Shown: positions 24,952 to 36,449, counted from the first letter of the stretch. The stretch: 64,000 nt of DNA from Apophysomyces variabilis (GCA_002749535.1 MZZL01000389.1:203953-267952), one strand, 5' to 3'. Notes: generated by a model from the sequence alone, not told the origin. Translations and numbers: made by a program.

Positions 24952-25455
24952 ATGACGTTGGAAGGCAAGAGTCACCTCAGCCTTCTGCTATTATTCGACA
25001 TCGGAATTACAGACGTTGCTGTGTTTGGGATTTTGGTGGAAGGCAAGTTAACGAGTATAGAAAGTACAATACTTCACTACTTATGGTTTGCTTAATATGT
25101 GTGTGTTTTCTAGGTGGAAAATTATTGATGTACGTGATTGGACGTAAAAAAAAACAATTGTCTTCAGAATGATCCAACTTGAGAGCTACGAACTTATGAC
25201 ACGGAAGACGCAGCTTGTATTGCTTCCTTCCCTTTTCGCATGGTTGCTGCAGGACAAGGTAGGTGTTCTGATCTTCCTAGTTATTGACATGTGTTTAGCT
25301 TTGCTTAACTTATTTTATCTTGGCATAAATTTTAGAAGCTTGCGCTAAAATCCGGGATCAAATTGTCTCAAGTGCAAAGGGAGCATGCATTGGGGAAGAG
25401 AAAGCAACCTGCACTATGGGAAGTGATTCCTTGTGTACTATCTTTCATTAAGTAA
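24952..25455 (+). pseudogene. Putative multi-exon gene or gene remnant of unknown family
   Basis: A consistent spliced reading can be built: 24952-25042, 25114-25129, 25168-25258, 25336-25455, about 105 residues to a TAA. The pieces read VFGILVEGGKLLIMIQLES, then ELMTRKTQLVLLPSLFAWLL, then KLALKSGIKLSQVQ. The first intron would be GC-AG with an ideal GCAAGT donor; the second exon would be just 16 nt. The pattern (VFG-L-VEG, a short exon, then a leucine-rich helix) reminds me of the C-terminal end of lineage-specific hypothetical proteins in Mucorales, but this is recollection, not a match. Upstream exons may be missing or decayed. It could equally be a chance reading. Confidence 0.3.
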
Positions 25456-26301
25456 GAAATAGTACTTCAGGAACCAGAAATAGCTCAATAGGGACTGATG
25501 GGACCAGAAAGAACCCACGTTTCCCATAGTGCTGTGACGCATGGAAGACTGTCGTCATTGTCACCAGTGATGAAAAAATACCACATGCTATCATAACCTA
25601 CTATAACATGGTTGTAAAGTAACGTATATTAAACGCACAGAGTAATACGATGATAATCAGAGAGGTGGCGGCGCACGCAAAGAAACTTTAGCACGAACAA
25701 TGTGCACATTCACAGTATTGTATGGGCTAGCACACATTATCTTTTTTGAAGGAGATTGCAGTTTCAAATCGTTTTATTTGCCCAATACAAGCCGTCATAA
25801 ACAGCTAAACAGTTTCTTTAAAGTGGTTCTGGCTTTGACCTCCCAAAGTCGCCTGAAATACGATCGCATTGGTCGCCGAGGCATAAAAAGCACGTGTTGG
25901 CTAAGCTACATATGATGCCCTTCCTTAAAGGCTCCATAAGTAAAGGTCGGTTATAATCCCCTGTTTGGTTACATCAATGCGAGCAGTCTCCTTAGGTAAA
26001 TGAAAGAGAATACAGAAGTTTTCCCTTATATGTCTGTCATAAAGACCTATACTACAGCATGAAATTAGAAAGGGTCCCTTAGAACGGAAACGGCGTGCAC
26101 TAAGAAAGGACCACATATGGTAAGGCTGTCACACATTCCACCCAAATCAGGGTCCCCGTTTCAAAGTCCACTTGTATCCCCACCAGAGGGAGGTTCCTTT
26201 GGGTACGAAAAAAGAAAGCCTTTAGCATGCCGAATGGTAAAGACAAACAGATAGCGGGTTCTTTTGCTTCGGGAAGAGGTTGAAGTTAATTAAAATAAGA
26301 A
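25456..26301. other. Intergenic region upstream of the Rsc7-PHD gene
   Basis: About 850 bp containing the promoter of the next gene. Frames at 25700-25915 (plus) and 25925-26116 (minus) have no recognisable content. Nothing else seen. Confidence 0.45.
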
Positions 26302-29183
26302 ATGATAGAAGAGCCAGTTGTAAAACGGAAACGGGGTCGTCCTCCAAGGTCGAGTGTCACAGGGAGAAAGATGAACCATGATGTTGGAAAACATGATCGA
26401 AATGGGACTAGCAGCAGCGATGGTGCCCATGATGCTAAAAGCTATATGTCTATACTTGGAAAAAGAGGACGACCACCAAGCGCACATTCCGAAGACAACA
26501 TGGCTGCCGGTAGTGCTATTAAGAAACGAAAACAGGACGACGGGGAAGGCGAGAGTGAAATTGATGAAAAGGGTGAAAAAAAGGTTGATCGCGACGGCCA
26601 TTTATTAGGAGGTACATCAAAACCCACAAAGCCTTTCCACCCTTTCATCTAAAATACTCTACCACTATAGGTCGTGAATACAAAGTCAACACATTTACCT
26701 TGCCTAAGCGCGGTAATTGTCTATTGATGTTGGCCATGGATCCCGCAAAGTTGCTAGGGTACCGTGATAGCTATCTCTTCTTTCAAAGAAATCCGCAACT
26801 TGTACGTGTACGCATTGAGGAGGATGAAAAACAATGGCTGGTCCAACAAGGCTTGTTAGTCACCTGGTTTCGCAACAGAGATGTGGCCATTGTTACAGCA
26901 CGATCCGTGTTCAAGTGTTTTGGTGCTAGGATCATTAGAAAAGGACGAAGGGTGATAGACGATTACTTTGAAAATGAAGCAGCGGGGAACGAGGATTGGC
27001 AGGAATCAGGACCAGATGTCTCGGACAACGAAGCCTTAGGTTCTGAGAGTAAAACTTTACCGTATGAAGACCCATCCGATACCACTTGGATGCATCGTGC
27101 TGCTCTTGCCGTACGAAATTTTAATTCAAAACTTCGAGAGCAACGCGTCGAGAAACTGCCCTTTTATGACGTCCACACCAATGTCAAGCAAGTACCGGAA
27201 GCAATGCAACCTACTGTTTGCAGCTTTGATGCAGTAAATGATGGTTCAGCCACAATTACTTTTGAGAAACCAGCATCACACCTGCGAGGCATAGGTAGGG
27301 ATATGCTAGATGGTACATACGATATCAGGACCGCATTGGATGTTCTTCCGGTCGACCTGAAACAAGCTGCGATTCCGGTCATGGAAGCAGAACCCGTTCC
27401 TTATTGGACTCCTGATGGAGACGATCAATATCCCATCGCTCTTGTGGATGGACAATATCAAGGTGCATTTCCCATGTAAGAAGCGAGTGTGAGGGATATT
27501 ATTTTTGTTTTATACCCATTACCTTGTTTTGTTTTCTTTGCTATCCCAGTCATTTTGTACGTTTCAATCAGAGCATTCCAAAAATTCTCCCTCCTTCGGC
27601 TGTTATCGGCGCAGGTCAATCAATGATGGCCCAGCAGTATTATCTGAATCAAGTATACCAGACAGTGTACCCGAACGTGCGTATGATGAACCATCAAGCA
27701 AACGGAATGGGGATGCATCATCAAGGGCCTTTGCAAAAGAGTCATCGAAACGGTGCCTCTCCTGTGTACTATTCACCGTACATGTCCTCACCCGCATCCA
27801 TCACCTCTACTCCTCCTCCTCCACCACCACAACCAGCAGCAGCAGCAGTAAGTACTCCCTATTAAGAAGCGAAATCAGAAAAGGAAAAGGAAGGATGGCA
27901 AAAAGAAAAACTCTGACGATGAGCTGTTTTTAGCGGATTTCATCCCCATCCACAGGTCAGCCTGTTCCTGGAAACATTTTGCCAGCAACTGCAAACGGAA
28001 ACATGATATCGCCGGTAAGATGTTATTAAAAAGAAAGGAAAAGAAAAGGAAGAGAAAAGGAAAAGGAAGTACTTATAGTGGAATATATCGCAGCATGTCA
28101 ATACTTTTGCTGAAAATCGATGCGCCGCATGTCATTGTCTGAGTGCACCCGACGATACTTTACCTAAAGATGGAATGCTTGTGTGCGACACACTTTATCT
28201 AATGAAATGTGCTAAATGTACTCGAAAACACCATCCTAGCTGTGCCCATATTACAACGCCAAGACAGATGGCAGCGACGGAATCTTATCCATGGATATGT
28301 CCGGAATGCAAGATATGCTGTGTCTGTAAGAGCTCCGGTGATGAATCAACGTTGATGATATGTGATGGCTGTGATCGAGGATGGCATACCGGATGGTAAG
28401 TTTAATTTTTTTTTTTATTCATGGTTTGTAAAAATAAAAGAAACAAATGGGAAAGTATCTCGTTGGCTCATGTGTTTCTGACTTGGCAAAAAAAAAGCTG
28501 CAAACCCAAAGTAGACAAGGTACCAGAAGGTAAGGTGTCCTTCTTCGAGAACTGTGTATTAAAACAGTATGGACTTTCTAAAACAAAATGTTAGGATCAT
28601 GGTTATGTCCACTTTGCGCAGAATGTCATAGTTGCGGGGAACAACTTGTCAATGAGGAACAAAGTTACAAGTACGCGGTGGCTGCCCCTGCTGGAAAGTT
28701 CAAGTATCCTGTGTATCTTGCAACATATTGTAACAAATGTTACGATCAGTTTGATAACGATAACTTATGTCCGGTGTGTCTGAAAACCTATTCGGATGAT
28801 GATGAAGAAAATGCTATGGTGGCATGCGACGCGTGTGATCGTTGGATTCACACTGGATGTGATGAAAGCCTAACGCCGGAAAAGTATCAGGAACTTTGCG
28901 ATGATGAAACCGCCAAGTATACATGTCCACTATGTGCTGATAATATTAAACCTTTGAGCCAAACTGGTTCAGAGGTGCTTGCTCTGAAGGGCTTAGCCAT
29001 GCCCGGAGGATATTGCGTAGGATTATTAGGTGGCAAGGTAATGATTTGCCGATGGATGAGCTGTTCTAAGATTGATTTATTTTTACCGCATAGGTCAAAG
29101 CGAGAGGAGTTATTAAATACAAGACATTTCGAGTTGGAGTACCTGAAATTAAAGGCACTGGTCTTGCTGAGATGCCATCTTAA
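26302..29183 (+). CDS. Chromatin-remodelling subunit: AT-hooks, Rsc7/Swp82 domain and PHD fingers
   Basis: Eight exons (26302-26611, 26671-27475, 27550-27847, 27934-28014, 28094-28395, 28498-28529, 28595-29037, 29094-29183) give 786 aa. Rsc7/Npl6 and Swp82 are subunits of the RSC and SWI/SNF remodelers. Two AT-hooks (RKRGRPP and GKRGRPP) lie in residues 1-60. The Rsc7 domain starts at the exon 1-2 junction (GREYKVNTFTLPKRG) and continues with PAKLLGYRDSYLFFQRN, AIVTARSVFKCFGARII and GRRVIDDYFE. A Gln/Met/Pro-rich linker follows (residues about 375-500). Three PHD-type zinc modules close the protein: CAACHCL to CPEC; CCVCKSSGD, CDGCDRGWHTGC to CPLC; and CPVCLKTYSDDDEE, CDACDRWIHTGC to CPLC. 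Yeast Rsc7 lacks PHD fingers. Junctions are in phase and no stop or internal start separates the halves, so I model one gene. Confidence 0.85.
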
Positions 29184-29294
29184 CTGGTTTTTTTGTAATG
29201 TTAACTAAATAAAAATTATGTATATCTACTTTGAAGTTTAAAAGAACAAGAGCAAAAAGACATTAATGAGAAAAAAAGAATGCATTTATTATTC

Positions 29295-30202
29295 TTATTC
29301 GATTGCAAGATGAGGTTGTTGATTGACCTTGACAGTTGTCGATGATTTTTGATTGACTAAGGAAAGGTAGGCATTCCATCCCAGGGAAACAAGGTTTGAT
29401 ACCATGAGGCGGTAATTGAGAGGTGTAAAGTAAAAGTTAAAGAACTGGACAGCAGGCCAAAGCTGAGGGAAAGTAGAATAAAGTTTCAGTAACACACTCC
29501 TGCCCTTCATCCGTTTCTTTCTCGTTACCTTGTAATTGCTGATGAGTGCTGTGGTATATCCATTTTCTAGTTTGGACCTAATTTCATTCACTGATTTGCC
29601 TTCAAAAAGTCCTTGCACAGAGAAAAACGCTGTGAAACGGGGATCAGATATGTACGGGTGCTGGATGACCAAGGGCTCAACTGATAGTTTTATACGTACT
29701 TCCTATGAACACGGGAGCAAAGATACATTGATCCATCGCCACCTTAGCTGCCAATGCTAAATCCAGAACATGAGATACAGTCCAATGCATGTTTGACTTT
29801 GGCTGGAGAACGAAAAAGATGATAGCTTACTTCTGAAAGGTGTGGAAGCTTTGATATTTAATTCCAAGAATCGGTACCAGGTGCTGAGAACAGGACCAGC
29901 CACTACACCACCGAAACCAGCCATGCGCAATGTTCGGCCCATGTCATGTTCTTGCCAACCTTTTTTCTCTGCCAACTGTTGTGCAATGACATCGCCTACA
30001 ACACGCCAAGTATGAGAATACGGAAAGGCTGCCTTTTCAGATTGCCATGATCTTACCCGTTCCGAAAAGAAAGGCTTAGGGAAAAGAAAAAGAACTTTTA
30101 GCCTAAAAAACTATTTTCTTTCGACAGTTTTCTTTTACCGGTTGTTATACTCTGAACAAGAATGGGACGACGAGAGAGCACACGGTTATACCAGACGAAC
30201 AT
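29295..30202 (-). CDS. Mpv17/PMP22 family membrane protein (Sym1-like)
   Basis: Sym1/Mpv17 proteins are small channel-like proteins of the mitochondrial inner membrane or peroxisome. Six minus-strand exons (30139-30202, 30057-30074, 29831-29995, 29700-29747, 29529-29629, 29295-29462) give 187 aa, the usual family length. Motifs in order: WYNRVLSRRPILVQSITTA, TGDVIAQQLAEKKGW, GFGGVVAGPVLSTWYRFLE, TKVAMDQCIFAPVFIGTFF, and the C-terminal signature LWPAVQFFNFYFTPLNYR followed by LVSLGWNAYLSLVNQ. Exon 2 has only 18 nt, yet it is needed to join the start to GTGDVIAQQ. The gene converges with the Rsc7-PHD gene, with 111 bp between stops. Confidence 0.9.
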
Positions 30203-31051
30203 GGCTGCGACCTTTCTTTTTCGGTTTTAAGGTACCTTATTTTATAGGACCAACAGCGATCCCCAATTTCTGATCCCAGATGGTCCATTGCCTTGCAGAT
30301 AACTTCGAGATCCGGCTAAACTCCACCAATCAATATGCATAGGGCGCTTTGAAAGGGTTATGGAGGAAACCGGAGATCTGTTCCGTGGAAAAATTAAACT
30401 GCCATGGCATCATTACCCCTCACAGAGGAAGTGATACGTTCAAAAAGTACTCTTAGCCTGTTCTTCAAACGCACGAGGCAATTTTATACAAGTTATATAT
30501 CTATGCTTTGCAATAATACTTTACTATGATCCTTCCGGTACTCACATCAAGCTAATGTCTCATAGATCGTATTGTAAAACAAAGGAAAAATAGTACGCTG
30601 ACATACGCCTTCAATAACTATAAATCGGTTAAGATCATACAAGCTATGTTTTATCTACTTTATTTCCAAAGAACGTTCTCGTCGCCTATATCACCGATAG
30701 GATTTCTTTGTAAAGCTGATAGGACTTTGAAGTGAGTTATAATAGAAATGGATAATGAACAGAGATTGAATGCTGGCCGCGACGGGCTAACTTCATCCGG
30801 TAACCTCCACATATAAAATACAAAGAAATACTACTATTAACAAAGCACTATATTAAATTGATCTTTTGAGCTAAATTTATTGGATCTGCATGCAAGCCTA
30901 CAAAGAAATTTGCTACTCCAGGAAATCTGTAGTTATCTGCGGACGGGGTAACACGGTCTACATAAGCATCGTAAGAAATGATATAAATATGTGCAACCAT
31001 TTCAGTTGAAAATCCTTACGTTGCTCGAGAGGAATTTAAGCATCCGAAATA
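30203..31051. other. Intergenic region upstream of the cysteine-rich peptide gene
   Basis: About 850 bp shared by two divergent genes. A TATAAATA element is at 30982-30989. No open frame of note. Confidence 0.45.
30982..30989 (+). promoter_or_regulatory. TATA box of the cysteine-rich peptide gene
   Basis: TATAAATA begins 70 nt before the ATG at 31052, a normal spacing for a fungal TATA promoter with a short leader. Confidence 0.45.
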
Positions 31052-31324
31052 ATGAAAACAAACACGATCAAACAACATTCCCTTTGGGCGCTCCTTCTGA
31101 TAAGCATAGTCAGCTTCATGGCTCTCCCGACACGCGCTTCTCCTATTGGTGCTAATGCTAATGGTCGACTTGACCTCAACCGTTACTCGCCGAAGCAAGA
31201 TCTTAACGTGAAATCGGGACTAGACAAGAGATACGACTGTTACGCTGATACATGTACTGCAGAGACGGGCTGTCTAGGTGGCTGCATTTGCAATTGGAAC
31301 AGTGGTTATTGTATACCGGTGTAA
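31052..31324 (+). CDS. Secreted knottin-like six-cysteine peptide precursor
   Basis: Single-exon gene for a 90-residue precursor. Residues 1-29 form a signal peptide (LWALLLISIVSFMAL core, ending near TRA). Residues 30-60 are a cysteine-free propeptide ending in a dibasic KR (59-60), a Kex2-type site. The remaining 30 residues contain all six cysteines (63, 68, 74, 78, 80, 87), spaced C-x4-C-x5-C-x3-C-x1-C-x6-C. This is close to the squash trypsin-inhibitor knottin pattern C-x6-C-x5-C-x3-C-x1-C-x5-C, including the C-x3-C-I-C core (GCLGGCIC) and an aromatic before the last Cys (GYC). The first loop (YADT) has no Lys/Arg, so trypsin inhibition is not predicted. AATAAA occurs at 31434. Function unknown: an inhibitor, antimicrobial or effector-like peptide are all possible. 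Confidence 0.8.
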   Translation: MKTNTIKQHSLWALLLISIVSFMALPTRASPIGANANGRLDLNRYSPKQDLNVKSGLDKRYDCYADTCTAETGCLGGCICNWNSGYCIPV

Positions 31325-32069
31325 AAAAAAATCGGAACTAGAGGCGTAAAAGAGAAATACCATCCATTGCAAATCGGGTTGTCTTCTGTTTATTTCTACT
31401 TGTTAGATTTAAATTTGTGGGAAGAAAAAGACAAATAAAATTCCTATTTGACCTATGAATAACAAGTGCCAGAGGCATGAAGCTACGGGTGTACTATGAG
31501 AAGAGAGTCTAGTGCGAGTATGTGCTTGCGGTACGTAGATCAGAATATTCTTCATAGGATATGTTACAAGTATGGAAAATGATAGGTGAACAACTAGGCT
31601 TATGAGAGGAATAGGATGTAGCTATTAAGCCTATAGCAATGCCAACAATCCATATAAAAATGGTAAGCTACAAGACATTACACGTTTGTTTCTCTGGTTC
31701 CCCAACGGCGATTTGCTCCTATCTCATAAACCAAACCATTTTTTGGAGGAAACAAAACGTGATTGAAGTTCAATTAAAATAGATCCCCTGGAAGGGAATG
31801 AAGATAGTCTGGAGAGTGTCATTTCCTAACTTTCCAAACCTAACTTTGTCCACTACAAAGAATTTTTTGAGTCGGCGACTTTCCCCATCATCAATCTTTT
31901 TGGCATTAGGGTTTGCCTACGCCGCTTAATCTTTCTGCCTCTTATTGATAAACGTTGAATGGTCAGCTGACCGTGGCAAATCAATCATTTAGGGACAGCC
32001 ATATTTTTCTCACGTTTTTTTTCCCTTCATTGCCTTTGCTGTTCCCATTCTTTGTCCTTCCTCCAAACC
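31325..32069. other. Intergenic region upstream of fumarylacetoacetase
   Basis: About 745 bp including the 3' end of the peptide gene and the promoter of the next. Nothing else seen. Confidence 0.45.
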
Positions 32070-33837
32070 ATGGCTTTGCTTGAAAGTTTTATTCCTGTCG
32101 CTAAAGACTCTCATTTTCCAATTCAAAACATCCCTTTTGGTGTTTTCTCCACTAATGAAAAGGTATGATGCCCAATCTATCCATAGAGATTGATTCTGCA
32201 GATACTAACCTATATCGTGTCTATCTCATTTTTCTTAAAAGTCACCTCGTGTCGGTGTAGCTATTGGTGATCAGATATTGGATCTTTTCGAAGTCTCTAA
32301 GGCTGGTTTATTGGTGGTCCCTGGTTTGGATCAACCCGCCGATGTCTTTGGTCAGGTAAAAAGACCCAGATCTCCAAAGAAAAAGAAAAAGAAATCATAA
32401 CCATGATGAAACAGTCAAGTCTTAATGACTTTATGCGATTTGGTCGACCTGTCTGGAGAGCAACTCGTGCTGCCATTCAGGATCTCTTGTCAAAGGATCA
32501 GCCCAAACTTCGCGATAACACTGAGCTCCGTTCCGTGGCCTTGGTGCCACAATCCAGTGCACGTATGCACGTTCCCGCTAAGATCGGGTAGGTCATCCGG
32601 GAAAGGAAAAGCCATCTCTGCCGCGGTGCTGATTCGTTATTGTCTTTGATTTAGAGACTATACCGATTTTTACTGCTCAAGAGAACATGCAACCAATGTG
32701 GGTATCATGTTCAGAGGCAAAGACAACGCTTTACAGCCAAACTGGTAAAAAAAGAAAAGAGAGATTGTTAATGTAGGTTTTTTTTTCTCACGCTCTTGTT
32801 TTCTTTTTTCCTTCAGGCTTCATATCCCAGTCGGATATCATGGAAGAGCTTCATCTATTGTCATTTCTGGCACTGATATTATTCGACCTGCTGGTCAGCG
32901 TATTGTTTCTAAAGATAAGCCATCTCCTATTTTCGCTCCTTCGGCCAAACTGGACATCGAGCTTGAAGTGGTACGTTTGATGCATCATCTTGATGGGAAG
33001 GATTGGAACAGGGAACTGATTGGATGCATTCGAAAACAAACATAGGGATGGTTTGTTGGTACCGGTAATGAATTGGGTAAGCGTATCGACATTGCGGATG
33101 CTCGGGATCATATCTTTGGTATGGTGATTGTCAACGATTGGAGTGCTCGTGACATTCAAGCTTGGGAGTACGTGCCTTTGGGTCCCTTCCTGGGCAAGAG
33201 TTTTGGTACCACCATTTCCCCGTGGATTGTCACCCTGGACGCTCTGGAAGAGTTCTTGGTGGATGGTCCTACACAATCCCCAGAACCTCTGCCCTATCTT
33301 CAGGAAAAGAAGCCATCCGCTTACGACGTCAAGTTGGATGTCCTTATTAAACGTAAGTTCGACCTAATGTTGTGTGAAAAAGGAGAAGTGCATATGGAAC
33401 TTACAACGTTTTTTTGCTTATTCAGCTGCCGAGTCTTCCAAATTCCAGCGAGTTGCCTTGTCCAACCTGAAATATATGTACTGGTCTATCACACAACAAC
33501 TAGCTCATCACACTGTGAATGGCTGTAACCTGCAAACAGGTGACATGTGTGCTACCGGTACCCTTTCCGGACCTGTAAGTTCACTGCAATCGCAAGATAG
33601 CCGTCACTGTGTATTTATCTATAACTGTCAAAATAGGATCAAAGCTCGATGGGATCTTTGCTTGAATTGACCTGGAACGGAGTGAACAAAATCTCATTTG
33701 AAGATGGTGTCGAGCGTTATTTCTTGCAGGACGGAGACGAAGTGAATCTGGTTGGATACTGCGAAAGTGCAGCTGGTTATAGAATCGGATTCGGTGATTG
33801 TCGCGGTAAAATTGCTCCCTGCCCCTACTCTGCATGA
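32070..33837 (+). CDS. Fumarylacetoacetase
   Basis: FAH hydrolyses 4-fumarylacetoacetate to fumarate and acetoacetate, the last step of tyrosine and phenylalanine breakdown, in the cytosol. Eight exons (32070-32162, 32242-32355, 32415-32587, 32655-32744, 32817-32970, 33046-33352, 33426-33574, 33637-33837) give 426 aa, the usual size. Motifs: [48 protein letters not shown] (metal and catalytic region), [47 protein letters not shown] (metal-binding Asp), [18 protein letters not shown] and a C-terminal [11 protein letters not shown]. It converges with the RNase T2 gene, with 106 bp between stops. Confidence 0.97.
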
Positions 33838-33943
33838 AGACAACAAGCAGTCATTAGAAAAAACCGAACAAGTCTTTCATCTTAAATAAATATTTCATAT
33901 CTAAATTTTATTATACGATGTTTACTAGTGGTATTTGCCTCTT

Positions 33944-34976
33944 TTACCAAATGCTTCCAGAGCGTTTCTCCCCTGCATACTTGACGGGATAATGGAGTGT
34001 GTTGTTACAAGAAGCGTGGCTATCGGGCAAAGTGGGGATGACGTCTAGGTTTTTGATAGGTCCCTTTTGGAAAGAGCAAGGAGAAAAAAAATCAGAAAGA
34101 GATGAATAGGATGTAACATAAGAAAAGTTATGTTTATAATATCACTTACTCGAACATGGAAATAGATCCATGCTTCTACAATATTGCCGTCCTTATCACA
34201 TTGCAGATTTGGTGTCACCTTCAGTTCTTTTTCAATGGCCTTGACAAGCTTTTCTGTTGGGTAAGAATGACCTGGGACGATGTGGTGGCGTTCCAAAGCT
34301 TTGTAGATATTGTAACGCTTGTGAAGGCTTAATGTAGATTTGAAGAAATCCACCATGCCTTGGTAAGCGTCACCACCATAGCATTTAGGTTCAAAAGTAC
34401 TCATGCAAGTGCCGTGCTTCGACCATTCATGTAGCCAGAATGTATCAACCAAACCTAAATCATTTTTAAGTAAAACAACAAATTCTCTCGGTAGGTGACA
34501 CCCGGCTTTTGTTTCATACCTTCACTATTAGGCCAGACATTGTTCATTTCTTGTACAAGTTCATATTCACCGAGAGACTGCAAGATCTGGGTGATATTGG
34601 GATAGGCACGTTTTTCATCACAGAACTGAGGCCAGGTACCATTCGTACAATAATCTGTCCATAGACCATGCACGGTCCATGCATCCTTGTAACCAGCTCT
34701 TACATCCCAAAATTGACTAATATGACAGAGGAAAAAACGTGTAAAAAGAATGACGCTCAACTTAGGTGATAGGAAAGAAAAAATGTAGACTTACGAAAGC
34801 AAAATCAGACCTGATTTGTTTTCCACACAGCAACTGTTGGCTGATTCCAAGGCACTCTTAGAGCAGCTTACCAAAGGATGACGGCCACAGCTGTTGTGCA
34901 GATGATGCTGCTGTCGGGCAGTAACAGACGCGACAAAAATTAAGATAGAGAATAACAACAGGTGTACTCCTTTCAT
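33944..34976 (-). CDS. Secreted ribonuclease T2
   Basis: T2 RNases are secreted or vacuolar acid endoribonucleases. Four minus-strand exons (34795-34976, 34520-34716, 34150-34454, 33944-34063) give 267 aa. Residues 1-20 form a signal peptide (MKGVHLLLFSILIFVASVTA). The two catalytic segments are intact: CAS I as AWTVHGLWTDYC and CAS II as FWLHEWSKHGTC, holding the active-site His residues and Glu. Several Cys for the conserved disulfides are present (NSCGRHPLVSCSK, NSCCVENK, FCDEK, CYGG, LQCDKDG, ASCNNT). The C-terminus is short and basic (YAGEKRSGSIW), with no extra domain or membrane anchor. Role inferred: extracellular RNA scavenging or vacuolar turnover. Confidence 0.95.
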
Positions 34977-35262
34977 TGTGTATATTAGAGAGAGAGAAAA
35001 AGGGAGGAGGCAAAAAGCGGAGGACAAGTTACATCTTTGGGTCAAATTGACTTAAATAGCGAAGTCCTGTCTTACTTTTTTTTTTTGAGTGTCAGAGGGA
35101 AGCAGTCTCGCCAAGTGTAACCTAGCAACGGGAGAGAATTGATAGCAGCCTATCTATTCAGCACGTATCCATAGGAAGGTAGGACAACGCTTATTTACGG
35201 GACTTTTTTTATATATGAGTATATTTATATACATGGAGGGTAAGGCATCCAGCTAAAAAATG

Positions 35263-36061
35263 TCAGACGATTGGATAGTAAGCTGGATAAGCGCATTTTT
35301 CGTTGAGTAGATCATTATTGTCTGGATGCTTCTCTGTGACGGTTTTAAGACAGTAAGCTGGCAATGGGATGGTGGTATGTCCATTAAACTGATTTGTTGT
35401 CAATGCTTGGAATCGGTCGTCGAATTCTATCACAATAGCCTAACCAATGATTATCTGTAAATGGACCAGCCATTGATTTCCTTTTGTTCACTTACATAAA
35501 CTGGTTTGATATCCGACCACTTGACATTCTTGATAAATCGAAAGTTGATACCAAGGACGTTTTGTGTCGCATTCAATTGAGCACAGATCTCGAGAATATT
35601 TTGCTCAAACTAGAAAAAGAAGCTTATAAGGCAAATGCAAATATGGTGATTGTAACGTATCTCTCTTTACCTTGTAACGAAGTAGACGGTATCGCCAAAG
35701 TAAAACAGACAGACTAAATATCATTAACAATGGAAAGACCAAGAATAGAATTTGACTATCAAGCATAATCCAGAGAACGTAGATCAAGACGCCTTCAACC
35801 ATCCACATGCTGGAAAGCCACACAAGGTAGATAGAAAAGGTGGGTGGAGTGTAACGTCGAGCCACTTGATTGAAAAGGGCCATTGTAGAACAGAAATCGG
35901 GCAATGTCAACTGGAGACCACAAAATAATATTAAACCAAAACTGCTTCTAGCCTTCTTGCTATGATATGGATCCAAAACAACTTACATGTTTTTGAAGAT
36001 CAAATGTATACTGATCATCGAAGCGACCATGATTGAATCCTAAGCGAACGGTTTTCTTCAT
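35263..36061 (-). CDS. Two-TM membrane protein of unknown function
   Basis: Four minus-strand exons (35987-36061, 35671-35910, 35496-35609, 35263-35439) join in phase into 201 aa. I do not recognise the family. Residues 1-45 are soluble (MKKTVRLGFNHGRFDDQYTF, then LTLPDFCSTMALFNQ). Two hydrophobic segments follow at about 50-72 (FSIYLVWLSSMWMVEGVLIY) and 78-98 (ILFLVFPLLMIFSLSVLLW), joined by a short loop, as in a membrane hairpin. The C-terminal 100 residues are soluble with EQNILEICAQLNATQNVLG and AIVIEFDDRFQ. There is no signal peptide, so both ends probably face the cytosol, as in hairpin proteins of ER, Golgi or lipid droplet; that is inference. The clean splicing and amphipathic patterning argue for a real gene. 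Confidence 0.7.
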
Positions 36062-36449
36062 CCTGCTTCTTTTTGTTTGGATATTGATGAAAATAAAGAC
36101 GGAACAAAATAGATTCTACACTTTTGGCGAAAATAAAATAAGGAGAACGGGATTTTTTTAAGAAGGGGATGGGGTCAAAAAGAAAAAAAAACGGGAGCAG
36201 GGTGTGGAAAAATTGATAAGAAATAAGAAGGAAAGAAGAGAAAAGAAGAGAATAAGAGAAGGTGGAAAGTTTGCATTTAATCACAACCACATAGAATGCG
36301 ACATAGAACAAAGCGACATATAGAGACAGAGAGATGTACGTTTGTTATCCCGAAGTATGGCCCTTTTTGTGTTTTATTTAGAAAAGAGGATTATCATCAT
36401 TCATGCAAATTGAAATAGCAGAAAAAAAACCTTCCTTCATTGCTCTATG
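36062..36449. other. Short intergenic region between the two-TM gene and GH15
   Basis: About 390 bp, purine-rich on the plus strand around 36170-36250. No open frame of interest. Confidence 0.4.
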
